Origin: Manduca sexta
Lineage: Eukaryota; Arthropoda; Insecta; Lepidoptera; Sphingidae
Direction of reading: 5' to 3'
Assembly (NCBI RefSeq): GCF_014839805.1
Contig: NC_051129.1
Coordinates: forward strand, 11,846,920-11,910,919
DNA length: 64,000 nucleotides
The notes beneath the pieces were generated by a model that was given only the letters and a program-made list of their open reading frames with translations, ran no database searches and was not told the DNA's origin. The position numbers were made by a program, and so were the translations under genes. Numbering within the stretch: position 1 is the first letter of the stretch; each line of letters opens with the position of its first letter. Below are positions 26,594 to 36,414 of the stretch, piece after piece.

Positions 26594-29500
26594 GTACTGT
26601 AATTTCGTTATTAATAGTTAAATCAGTTAATTGTATAAACAATTAGCGATTATGTTTAAATATTATCGGGCTTTCAGTTATAAGAAACCTGGTTTGATTT
26701 ATAGTCGCATGTTTTTAAAAAGCGCTAGCGAACATTTTTTTTGGAGTAAATTTAAATAAAGTATTTATTTTTACCCTGAGTGACGTTATGTTGATTGATA
26801 CTTGTAATTAAGTAATAGTACTTTATCTAAATTTCGTAAGCATCAAACTAACCAATTTATTCAACTATACAAAGATTTATAAATACCTTGAATTTACAAA
26901 TTAAGCACTTAGTGTAATTATTGGTAATTTTTTGTTGTTGTAATAACTCTTTTTGAAGGACTCAGTTTTCTCAACTTGTTGTTTATAATAATTGCTAGTA
27001 AGTACTTAGCAGTATTAAAAGTTGGAAAGTTGTAGTATTTTAATTCGAGAAGTAGCGTGCATTTTAATTAAATTTAACAATAAAATATTCCGAGCAAAAT
27101 ATGGTCATCACTTAGAGAATATTATATAAGCAGGTATTATTATATTTCTAAAATCAATAAAGAAATAATCCTGAGATTTTTATGTTTCATATAAGTTACC
27201 TAATATTTAGTATAAACAAAACTTAGATACTCTAAATTATAACATCTCAGAAATTGTGAGTGGTCATCAGCTATCTATCGTGGTCAGAATTTTGGTACAA
27301 CTTGTGATAATCCCATATAGGGTTTTAGTTGATGACAATTCCAAATAATACTTATAGTTTTTATATGAACACTTTATTATATCTTAGAAAATCATTACTC
27401 TTCGTAGTTTTTTCGTATTTAGGTAAAACCTTAAAGGACAATGCCCAAAACCAGGCTATCATTGCGTCAGTCATGCGTCTTAACCAAATATCCACGAAAA
27501 ATCATCATTTTAATTATTACTTTATTTGTATTTATTTCAGTCATAAGCGAATGGGGTTTAAAAGATATGGAAAAAAACGTTGTTTAATTGTTGCAAATCA
27601 AACACCGGATAATTTACTGCCAATATGGCGAAGTGATACCAATTTATAACAAATTCCCTTTTAAATGGAATAAAAGTTAATATGCACAATAAATGTGCTT
27701 TTACTTGAATCTATAACATATGGATTCAATATTTTATTCATTAAACAAAAATATTGTTATAAAAAATATATATTATACTTAATAATTATGACCAAACTCC
27801 AAATAGCTGGTAAAAAGATAAAATATTAATCCTTCTAAAACAAACAAATGGCGACTTGTACTTGCATTGACAGAAATACTAAAGTCAGCTAAAACATTTC
27901 TGGACTTTATTTTTAATTAAATGAATCTATGGGTACAGATTTTATTACACTGGCAACTGAAATTAATGACATTTTGACACTTTAGAGTTGTCTGAATGAA
28001 AATATTTCATTATTAAAATATTTTACTCATGATCGGAGTGTTATTCTTATGTATTTTAATGTTGAGTCGAGAAATTCATTGTTAAGAAACAAGGTGTATA
28101 GTGTGTGTTCCGAACTTTGAGACGGAAGGCTTTTAGTTAGCAATACAATGTCGTCTAGAGCCTAGACCCAGGACAGTTAATCGAGACGACATATCCCGGC
28201 GGTGTATTAACTGCACCATTGCGGTGCCACAGCAACGATAAGTATATTTCTTAGACAAGCTATCCAGTTTGTAAGTTATGTAGATTATTATTAACCTACC
28301 CACAATGTGGGAAAAATCTTGCAAAAACTAAAGAAAACAGTTTAACAATAATAATAATCTGAACATTTTACTCAACTTCTTCATTATATTTTAGGTTTCA
28401 AGGCTGGAATGAATTTGTGCTGCCTGCTGGTGATCAGTTAATAGAGAGGTTCACAGACAACAACGACATGACATGACCCGACCAGCACTGCAAGAAGTCA
28501 TTCACTCACTTCAACAGTATTATAAGCGTGTTGCGGCCACATCAAGTCCTTGTCTGTTTTCTGGGAAGCCATATCTATCAAAAATACACATCTATATAAA
28601 AATATACATCGGATTTCGTATTTCTTGTTTTATTTTTCTTTTCATATGATAAGTAACTATTAGCCTAATCAGGCTGTGAAGTTAGTTCCTGGGTTCCTGT
28701 TCGATTTCTAGGCCAAGCAACATTTTATCTCGGTGTTTCTGACACGACTTGCCTCGGATCGGAATCCTCCAAAGAGGGTTGGCGTCAGGCATGCGGCCGA
28801 TCATAAAAACTAAGCTGAATCTATTCTACAATATGTGTTGACGCCATATTGAAATGAGATAAATTGTAAAATAAAAAATAAAGTAAAATGTAAAATAAAT
28901 TGATTTGATTTGATTTGATAATGTTAGGTGAAAATAAATATTAAGTTAAACCATCTAATAGAATTAGTCATAAGTCAGAAAAATATGTACTTACACAAAG
29001 AGTCGGGTAGTATATGCTCAGTAGAAAAACTAGTATTCCGCCATCCTATCTTAGAAGTTTTATTGGAGCTTCGTCTCATCAGATATGTTAATACCTATCA
29101 GTTTCTTATAAGGGCAATTAAAGCTAAGTGAAAAGAATGTCCAATAATTGTTTATAGCAATATCAAGTAAGTACTGCAATACTGAACTTAATTAGGCACG
29201 TAGGTACTTTCTACCGTACATTATGGCGGTCCATACTTAACCTCAAAATAACCGAGTTACAAAAATTCTGATTACTCCGAACTCCCATCGAATATCCGAT
29301 TGTTTTCAATTTATATAAGATTTAGGATATATTCCCTATAGTTTAGTGAAGGTTTTGTACAGACGCAAGCGTAGCCCAACTTTCATACAAAAATGGGCAT
29401 TCTCCTTTCAATATTCCATACAAAATTAATGTATAAAACATGAAAATTTAACTTACGTTACTTCGTACCCACCGGCTTGTTCGGCTGTCTTCCTCTTCTA

Positions 29501-32500
29501 TCCCCGCGCTCGTTCAACAGCCGGGGTACAAAATAGTATAACCCAAATCTAGTGGTATTAAAAAGTTTATTGCTTCATTTTGTCTTGCAAATATCTACAT
29601 TTGTGTAGTTTTCCAATATTAATGTTCAATAACTTTGTTTTTAAGACCTACATTTTTGTATTTCTATTTATTGGATTTATTATGAAAAATCTTGGGGCAA
29701 GTTATGTAAAATTTCAGTTTTTTACCAAATATGATATTTTAGCTTCCTTCGGAGGATTTACGTGCGAAGTTGGGCACTGAATACTTGCGGAGTGATAATG
29801 TACCGACGCATCTACTGCACCATATACACGTAAGTGCATGTTATATTTATTGGAACAAATTAGGTGAGTTATTCACGCTAATTACTTTTTAATCACATAA
29901 AATTTCATTATGACTGTTCGATTAAACTTCAATCAAATTATAATTGTTAAAATATTAAGTTAACCTTACAATAGAGACAAATTATGTAGAGATTTCGCCG
30001 CATAAAAGTCTTTTGCTCCACTAGATCCTAAAACACTGAAATGATTTATAGCGCCACCTGTACGACGCAAACGCTATCTATTTTAACAACCTGATTAAAA
30101 ATCCTATTGTATACCATGTAAGCAACTACCGAGATGAAAAGTAGCTTATACGTTAATCTAGGATATGGTTTATTTGAGTGCCAAATATCATTCAAATCCG
30201 TTCAGTTATTTCGGCGTTTATTTGTAACAAACATTAAAACTTTTGCATTTAGAATATTAATAAAACTTAAGATAAGAAAGTAAAAACGAGATGATTTATA
30301 ATAATAATTTGATTTATAAAGAAATACGAATTTATCACCAATATATGTTGGTGAAAACAATATTCCATCGACATGCATAAAAATCTTACTATTATTCCGC
30401 AAACAAACATTTTCCCATCAGCTAAAAAGGATTGGGAATCCGCATTTAGGGAAAACGAAGTTACGATAAATTGGAAGGCTCGGTTTGGTTCGATTATGGT
30501 TCCGAATAGTTTCCCATTGATATTTGGCTGGTACCCAATCAACAAGGCTACAGTCAAATCTTGCAGAGTAGATTTTGCACGCGGTTGCGAATCTTTTGTC
30601 GGAATAATAGTATTGAACTTAATCAGTCCAGCTATGTTGTAATTTTTTTGTGTAAAAGGAATTTATTAGAGTACGTTGCCGAAACTACCCCCTCTCCCTC
30701 TCATACCCGCCGCTGCAACTCCTGTAAACCACAATTAGAAGTGGCATTTTACAATACTGAGCGGTGATGCGGGTCTTTCGGAACACTAACTAGTCTTAAC
30801 CCCATGTACTTAGGTAGGAGCGGCTGCTGCTCCCTCTAGATTCAACACTACTTACATACTTAAACATAACATGCTATTGTACGTACTACTTATGTTTTCC
30901 TTTTGCCCATAAATTGAAAACTGACTACACCCTTGTCACCTACAACGAAATTAATCAAAATATGGGAAAGTTGGGAATACATTTTTAAATTTCCATTTAG
31001 TGGAGTAGTGTTTAAACTCCAAGTAGTGAGGTGAGGTGTTGTGTGATGTCAGGGCTCCGGGCTGGAGGAGCTGGCACCGCTGGCGCCGGCGGGGCCCGCC
31101 GCGACCCCGGTGTGTGTGAAGCAAGAGCCTAGGGAGCCCACGCCGGCGCTTACGCTAGAGACTCTCGAACCTGCACCGCATAGCGCAGAGGTACCTACAG
31201 GACATCTATATTACAAACATTTTGTCTTTGCGATTTGCTTTAAAACAAAATTTTACAGATTCAGAGATTTGGCGTACACGAAAGCTTATATAAATATAAT
31301 TATTTTGTTTTCAAAGGATTTTGTAAATTAATTTTCTAGGTGATGCTTAGGTACTATTAGGATACCCATTTATTTTGTTATTCAAACATCTATCTTTTAC
31401 TTTTCGTCTCCAACTTCCAGCCATTAGAATGTGGTTCGTGATATATTTTACGATGAATCATCGTATTGCAGGGAGCAGCCTTGATAGACAGGCATTTGGC
31501 GTTACTCAACGCTAGCGACGACCCTGAGGCCACAGAGTTCATGCCGTTGGTAGCCGTGAAAGACGAACCGCTTTCTGAAGGAGGTATGTACGAAAAAACG
31601 GCCGGCACGTAAAAAAATAATTTCGACATAAAAAAGATACATCGATTTTTTTAACTATAGTGTACATGTACTATGAATTTCTAGAAATAAATTAGCTCAT
31701 TTGGAATCTAATACCGTAAGAAAATCTGGTGGTATTAGGTGTCTGATTTTTTAATAAAAAGAGGCTGCATTTCGGCGGTAGGTAATATAAGTGATGTCTA
31801 ATAATTAGCTAGTGTAGACTTTTTAGACTTCAGAAATCATGCATGAATATTTTAGTTTTATGTGCAGGCAGAACCAAGGTTTCGACTGCACCTGACGGTG
31901 AGTGAAATGGCGTCTAGATAAAGTGTCAGTTCACGAATCACGAGAGATGATTATTCCTCCCCAGTAGATACAAGCATGCCGGCCTGTTCAGAACAGTTTC
32001 CGTACGTGGCTTGGTGAACGTATGTTTCAGAACAACCGCAGCTGAGCGGCGAGGATACGAGTGACTCGAGCGGCACACAGCCCGAGTCGGCGCCGCGCTG
32101 CAGCCCCAAGACTTGGACGCAGAAGGACATGGACAACGCGCTGGAGGCGCTTCGAAACACAACATGAGCCTCACTAAGGTAAATATTTCGATGATATTAC
32201 TACACCCTTAATAGTAGACTCGTAGCATTGGTCTTTAACTGTGATTTGTTAAGTTCTGGTTTAGATTTCCAGGTGGGGTTTCTAAAAGTAAAAATCAATT
32301 CTGATAATAAAAAGGAGTCCCCTAGGATTTGAAATTCATCTAGTAATGTGGAAGAAGTACCTGGGAGGGTCCTAGTATTATGATGAGACGAAAATTGGAA
32401 GGTGGCTTCTCCCCGATCAGCCATCACTTCCGTCTCACCGTGACTTGAGTTTATTACAGGCCGTAACTTCTTTAAACCAATTTATTGTTTACTTGGTCTT

Positions 32501-35500
32501 CTTCTTATCCATCTGTGACCGTTGCACAGGTAACACTCACGTAAAAACGTTAATTTACATTGCAGGCCTCAGCAACATACGGCATACCATCAACGACTCT
32601 ATGGCAGCGAGCCCACCGGCTGGGGATCGACACGCCGAAGAAGGAAGGTGCGGCGAAGTCGTGGAGCGACGCCGATCTGCGCGGTGCGCTGCAGGCGCTG
32701 CGGGCCGGCGCCATCTCCGCCAACAAGGCCAGCAAAGCTTACGGTAAGGACTGAAGTTTTGCTTGATTAGTCGGGTACATGAGGGCTATAAGGCTTCATG
32801 AAGTCCCTAGTATAAGTGCTAGGGACTTCATGTTTTATTATTCAGCATGGTAATAAGATTATGATAACATAAATTATCGTATTGGGTTGTCTAATCTTAA
32901 CAATGGTCCTTCAAGCCGGATAAGTAAAAAGTATAAGTATTTATGATCCAGTGGTTGGTATAGAGTTAAGAATAGGGTTGTAAGTACAATACGTACCAAC
33001 AAGTTAAAAAAAATTCCTGTATAGTTTGTCTGACTTCATTTCATTGACTGACTTCATTCTGATCTTATACATGATTTAAGATCTAAAGTCTCAATATAGA
33101 CATTGGTAGTGATTGGTAGAGTATTAAATTATTAGTCTACAAGGGACTGACGTTTGATAGAGGTATAACAGTAGTGTGCTTTTCTCCGCTGTTCAGGCAT
33201 CCCCTCGAGCACGCTGTACAAGATAGCGCGGCGGGAGGGCATCCGGCTAGCAGCGCCGTTCAACGCCGCGCCCACCGCCTGGCGCCGCGCCGACCTGCGC
33301 CAGGCGCTCGCCTGCATCCGCGCCGGCGCCGCCACCGTGCAGCGCGCCGCCTCCGCATACGGCATACCCACCGGTCACACTACACTCTGTGACTCTATAT
33401 AGCTCAACGCCGCGCCGACCTGCGCCAGGCGCTCGCCTGCATCCGCGCGCGGGCCGCCACCGTGCAGCGCGCCGCCTCCGCATACGGCATACCCACCGGT
33501 CACACTACACTCTGTACTCTATATAGCTCAACGCCGCGCCGACCTGCGCCAGGCGCTCGCCTGCATCCGCGCCGGCGCCGCCACCGTGCAGCGCGCCGCC
33601 TCCGCATACGGCATACCCACCGGTCACACTACACTCTGTACTCTATATAGCTCAACGCCGCGCCGACCTGCGCCAGGCGCTCGCCTGCATCCGCGCCGGC
33701 GCCGCCACCGTGCAGCGCGCCGCCTCCGCATACGGCATACCCACCGGTCACACTACACTCTGTACTCTATATAGCTCAACGCCGCGCCGACCTGCGCCAG
33801 GCGCTCGCCTGCATCCGCGCTGAGCGCCGCCACCGTGCAGCGCGCCGCCTCCGCATACGGCATACCCACCGGTCACACTACACTCTGTACTCTATATAGC
33901 TCAACGCTGCTGCCGATCTGCGCCAGGCGCTCGCCTGCATCCGCGCCGGCGCCGCCACCGTGCAGCGCGCCGCCTCCGCATACGGCATACCCACCGGTCA
34001 CACTACACTCTGTACTCTATATAGCTCAACGCCGCGCCGACCTGCGCCAGGCGCTCGCCTGCATCCGCGCCGGCGCCGCCACCGTGCAGCGCGCCGCCTC
34101 CGCATACGGCATACCCACCGGTCACACTACACCTGTACCTATATAGCTCAACGCTGCGCCGACCTGCGCCAGGCGCTCGCCTGCATCCGCGCCGGCGCCG
34201 CCACCGTGCAGCGCGCCGCCTCCGCATACGGCATACCCACCGGTCACACTACACTCTGTACTCTATATAGCTCAGCGCCGCGCCGACCTGCGCCAGGCGC
34301 TCGCCTGCATCCGCGCCGGCGCCGCCACCGTGCAGCGCGCCGCCTCCGCATACGGCATACCCACCGGTCACACTACACTCTGTACTCTATATAGCTCAGC
34401 GCCGCGCCGACCTGCGCCAGGCGCCGCCTGCATCCGCGCCGGCGCCGCCACCGTGCAGCGCGCCGCCTCCGCATACGGCATACCCACCGGTCACACTACA
34501 CTCTGTACTCTATATAGCTCAACGCCGCGCCGACCTGCGCCAGGCGCTCGCCTGCATCCGCGCTGGCGCCGCCACCGTGCAGCGCGCCGCCTCCGCATAC
34601 GGCATACCCACCGGTCACACTACACCTGTACTCTATATAGCTCTACGCCGCTCCGAACTGCGCCAGGCGCTCGCCTGCATCCGCGCCGGCGCCGCCACCG
34701 TGCAGCGCGCCGCCTCCGCATACGGCATACCCACCGGTCACACTACACTCTGTACTCTATATAGCTCAACGCCGCGCCGACCTGCGCCAGTCTCTATAAA
34801 TCATCCGACCCTGCGCAGCCACCGTGCAGAGCGCCGCCTCCGCATACGGCATACCCACCGGTCACACTACACTCTGTACTCTATATAGCTCAACGCCGCG
34901 CCGACCTGCGCCAGGCGCTCGCTATCCGCGCCGCCGCCACCGTGCAGCGCGCCGCCTCCGCATACGGCATACCCACCGGTCACACTACACTCTGTACTCT
35001 ATATAGCTCAACGCCGCGCCCACCGCTGGATAATACTCTAGAACAGCTCGAACCTCCACCATTGCTAGCCACCTCCGACATTGTTAGAATATTGCCGTAA
35101 TATAAGAACACGATAAATATAGACATTTTGAACAGAAAAGAGAACAAAGAAATGTGCCTCCACCATCTCTTTGATTACATAAATGCTACTGCTAAGTTGC
35201 CACTTCAATCTGGTTTTCTGTTTTATGTTAATACCACCCCGATCTAATCGACTATGCCCGAGATACACAAAAATCTATAGGAATCATAAGAATACGTTTA
35301 AAAAACTAATGATTAAATATTCCACAGGCACGCTATACGGTCGCTGCAAGCGGGAGGGCATCGAGTTGTCCCGCTCCAACCCCACGCCGTGGTCTGAGAA
35401 CGCGATGGTGGAAGCTCTGGAGGCAGTCAGGTTAGAACTTACTTTATTTTAAAATTTATAAATTCTGTTTTGTCCGGAGACACTGAACTACGTCGGAGTT

Positions 35501-36414
35501 AACGTACTTATCAAAAGAAGAAAGAAAAAAATTATTTGCAAAAAAAGAAATACCCAGGAATAATCAGACTTCTGTACTTTCTCCGAGCGAGTAACTATCA
35601 CTAAATTTGAAAATGGTAGGTCCTACTATAGAAATGAACGCCTGGGTAAGCTCATAAAAATTGATCACTACTGCCCATGATCACCCTTTGAGTGAGGTAT
35701 TATCAGTACATTGTGGACCTTAAACAAGCAAGAACGAAAGAAAACATCGAGCCATTCGTTAAGATATGAGTAGTGTTTCGTCAGTTTAAGAATACTCTGG
35801 ACATTGTCTAATGCACTTTCTGTTTGCAGAGTGGGCCAGATGTCGATCAACCAAGCAGCGATACACTACAACTTGCCCTACTCCTCACTCTACGGCAGGT
35901 TCAAGAGATGCAAGTATCAAAATCAGGTCAGTATGAAAATCACATTATCAGAGATAAAGAGAGATACAATCTAACATGACCCGCCTTACAATTTCGTAAT
36001 GATGAAAATATAGATAGATAATTTTATGTCAACAATTTCGATCCAAGGTATGAAGATTTTTTTATATTTTTAATTGGGATAAATACAACTAAGTTGAGCA
36101 CGCTGAAATTAATTTCATTAGTCAACTGTTTGTTTTCTTGGCAACGTGATGCGTCACGATAATTTTATGAACATTTAATGTTATTTATCTAAAAGTCAAT
36201 TAATATACAGTTACAGGTAGCACAGCAACCTCAACCACAAGACACGCAAAAGCCTCAAGAAGTTGACCAAAACCAACAGTTCTACTACCAACAGCTGCCG
36301 TCTACCGTCCATCATCCGTCTGACGACGGCATCCCCGCGTACAGCCAATACCCTCACACGTCGCAAGACTACTCGGAACATTACTACAACTTCAGTAGTA
36401 TAGTCACGAGCTGA
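26498..36414 (+). CDS. psq: pipsqueak: four-Psq-domain nuclear factor, nine coding exons
   Basis: Joining 26498..26593, 31053..31190, 31472..31583, 32031..32178, 32566..32743, 33197..33373, 35328..35430, 35830..35926 and 36217..36414 gives about 415 residues, with matching phases at every junction once a one-base loss in exon 4 is allowed for. The N-terminal 115 residues are acidic with three VKxEP motifs. Then come four tandem Psq helix-turn-helix domains and a Gln/Tyr-rich tail. The last part is almost identical to Drosophila Pipsqueak (TLYGRCKREGIELSRSNPTPW, SINQAAIHYNLPYSSLYGRF). Psq binds GAGA sequences and works with Polycomb-group chromatin factors in germline and eye development. No psq BTB exon was found, so this is a BTB-less form or the BTB exon lies elsewhere. 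The lola-like gene lies upstream, divergent; frizzled2 lies downstream, convergent. Confidence 0.9.
26594..31052 (+). other. psq: psq intron 1, AT-rich, no exon seen
   Basis: This 4.5-kb intron lies between two phase-0 coding exons. It contains a SINE-like element at 28660-28925. A short protein-like frame near 28397-28476 has no matching phase with psq. Confidence 0.7.
28660..28925 (+). repeat. SINE-like element with TTGAT tail in psq intron 1
   Basis: The segment carries a B-box-like GGGTTCCTGTTCGATTTC, a body including GACTTGCCTCGGATCGGAATC, then an A-rich zone and a terminal TTGAT/TTTGAT tandem run (about 28898-28920). Short tandem tails of this type mark the 3' ends of SINEs and some LINEs in Lepidoptera. 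No A-box was seen, so the copy may be 5'-truncated. Confidence 0.55.
31053..31190 (+). CDS. psq: psq coding exon 2
   Basis: The exon lies between the acceptor TGTCAG and the donor GAG|GTACCT, in phase 0 at both ends, with 46 codons. It is Pro/Ala/Glu-rich and includes VCVKQEPREPTP, the second VKxEP motif of the protein. It joins in frame to the codon for Gln at the end of exon 1. Confidence 0.85.
31472..31583 (+). CDS. psq: psq coding exon 3
   Basis: The exon lies between TATTGCAG and GGAG|GTATGT. It enters in phase 0 and leaves in phase 1 after 112 nt. It encodes GAALIDRHLALLNASDDPE and then VAVKDEPLSEG, the third VKxEP motif. The phase matches exons 2 and 4. Confidence 0.85.
31884..32000 (-). 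repeat. Family A repeat, decayed minus copy in psq intron 3
   Basis: The blocks TGCACCTGACGGTGAGTG, CACGAGAGATGATTATTCC and CATGCCGGCCTGTT follow the minus copy at 47640 with many substitutions. It ends about 30 bp before the exon 4 acceptor, so the element abuts the 3' splice-site region. Confidence 0.65.
32031..32178 (+). CDS. psq: psq coding exon 4 with one-base frame break (Psq domain 1, start)
   Basis: The exon lies between GTTTCAG and ACTAAG|GTAAAT. It encodes an acidic Ser-rich stretch and the first half of Psq domain 1 (KTWTQKDMDNALEALRN). As assembled, the frame then hits TGA at 32165-32167. One missing base near 32158 would continue it as ..MSLTK, which fits Psq domains and the phase-0 start of exon 5. 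The exon length is 148 nt: 149 would restore phase. The likely cause is a consensus error; a real null allele is possible. Confidence 0.85.
32566..32743 (+). CDS. psq: psq coding exon 5 (end of Psq 1, most of Psq 2)
   Basis: The exon enters in phase 0 after ATTGCAG and leaves in phase 1 before GTAAGG. It encodes ASATYGIPSTTLWQRAHRLG, completing Psq domain 1, and then SWSDADLRGALQALRAG..SANKASKAYG, the first helices of Psq domain 2. These are near-identical to the Drosophila protein. Confidence 0.92.
32797..32832. other. Perfect 14-bp stem hairpin in psq intron 5
   Basis: CATGAAGTCCCTAG at 32797-32810 is followed by an 8-nt loop and its exact complement at 32819-32832. It starts about 50 nt after the exon 5 donor. 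Confidence 0.9.
33197..33373 (+). CDS. psq: psq coding exon 6 (end of Psq 2, most of Psq 3)
   Basis: The exon enters in phase 1 after GTTCAG and leaves in phase 1 after 177 nt. It encodes IPSSTLYKIARREGIRLAAP, then AWRRADLRQALACIRAG and VQRAASAYGIPT. The donor is ACCG|GTCACA, which lacks the usual purine-AGT extension. It is nevertheless the only join that links ..GIPT to exon 7 (G)TLYGR, and the result fits Drosophila Psq. The second half of this exon plus the donor is the source of the tandem array that follows directly. Confidence 0.88.
33404..35029 (+). repeat. 13-copy ~124-bp tandem array derived from psq exon 6
   Basis: Thirteen near-identical units run from 33404 to 35007, followed by a partial unit to about 35029. 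GGCATACCCACCGGTCACAC recurs at 33361 (native), 33486, 33610, 33734, 33859, 33984, 34108, 34230, 34354, 34477, 34601, 34724, 34848 and 34966, giving spacings of 118-125 bp. Each unit is about 96 bp of exon 6 (the Psq 3 helices and splice donor) plus 28 bp of adjoining intron. Compared with the exon, all units lack 19 bp between two GCCGCGCC repeats, while the terminal partial copy keeps that junction. The array therefore grew from a tandem duplication with an early slippage deletion. Open frames across it are not separate genes. Confidence 0.95.
35328..35430 (+). CDS. psq: psq coding exon 7 (end of Psq 3, start of Psq 4)
   Basis: The exon lies between TTCCACAG and GTCAG|GTTAGA. It enters in phase 1 and leaves in phase 2 after 103 nt. 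It encodes TLYGRCKREGIELSRSNPTP and WSENAMVEALEAV, which is the best match to Drosophila Pipsqueak in the window and fixes the gene's identity. Confidence 0.95.
35830..35926 (+). CDS. psq: psq coding exon 8 (Psq 4)
   Basis: The exon lies between TTTGCAG and AATCAG|GTCAGT. It enters in phase 2 and leaves in phase 0 after 97 nt. It encodes VGQMSINQAAIHYNLPYSSL and YGRFKRCKY, completing the fourth Psq domain. Confidence 0.95.
36217..36414 (+). CDS. psq: psq coding exon 9, C-terminal tail and stop
   Basis: The exon starts after the acceptor TTACAG and runs 65 codons to TGA at 36412-36414. The tail is rich in Gln, Tyr and Pro and ends ..YYNFSSIVTS. A second acceptor six bases upstream (ATACAG at 36205-36210) would add Leu-Gln in frame, so both forms may exist. 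Confidence 0.88.
   Translation, partial: VAQQPQPQDTQKPQEVDQNQQFYYQQLPSTVHHPSDDGIPAYSQYPHTSQDYSEHYYNFSSIVTS

Noticed and set aside
28397..28476. Protein-like frame FQGWNEFVLPAGDQLIERF after a TTTTAG
   Set aside because: The phase does not fit psq, there is no donor at its end, and it stops quickly; possibly a retro-fragment or chance.
33174..35006. Many 60-144 codon open frames ending TLCTLYSS or rich in RRPAPGARLHPRR
   Set aside because: They are frames through the tandem array; the period is not a multiple of three, so the frame cycles. They are not independent genes.
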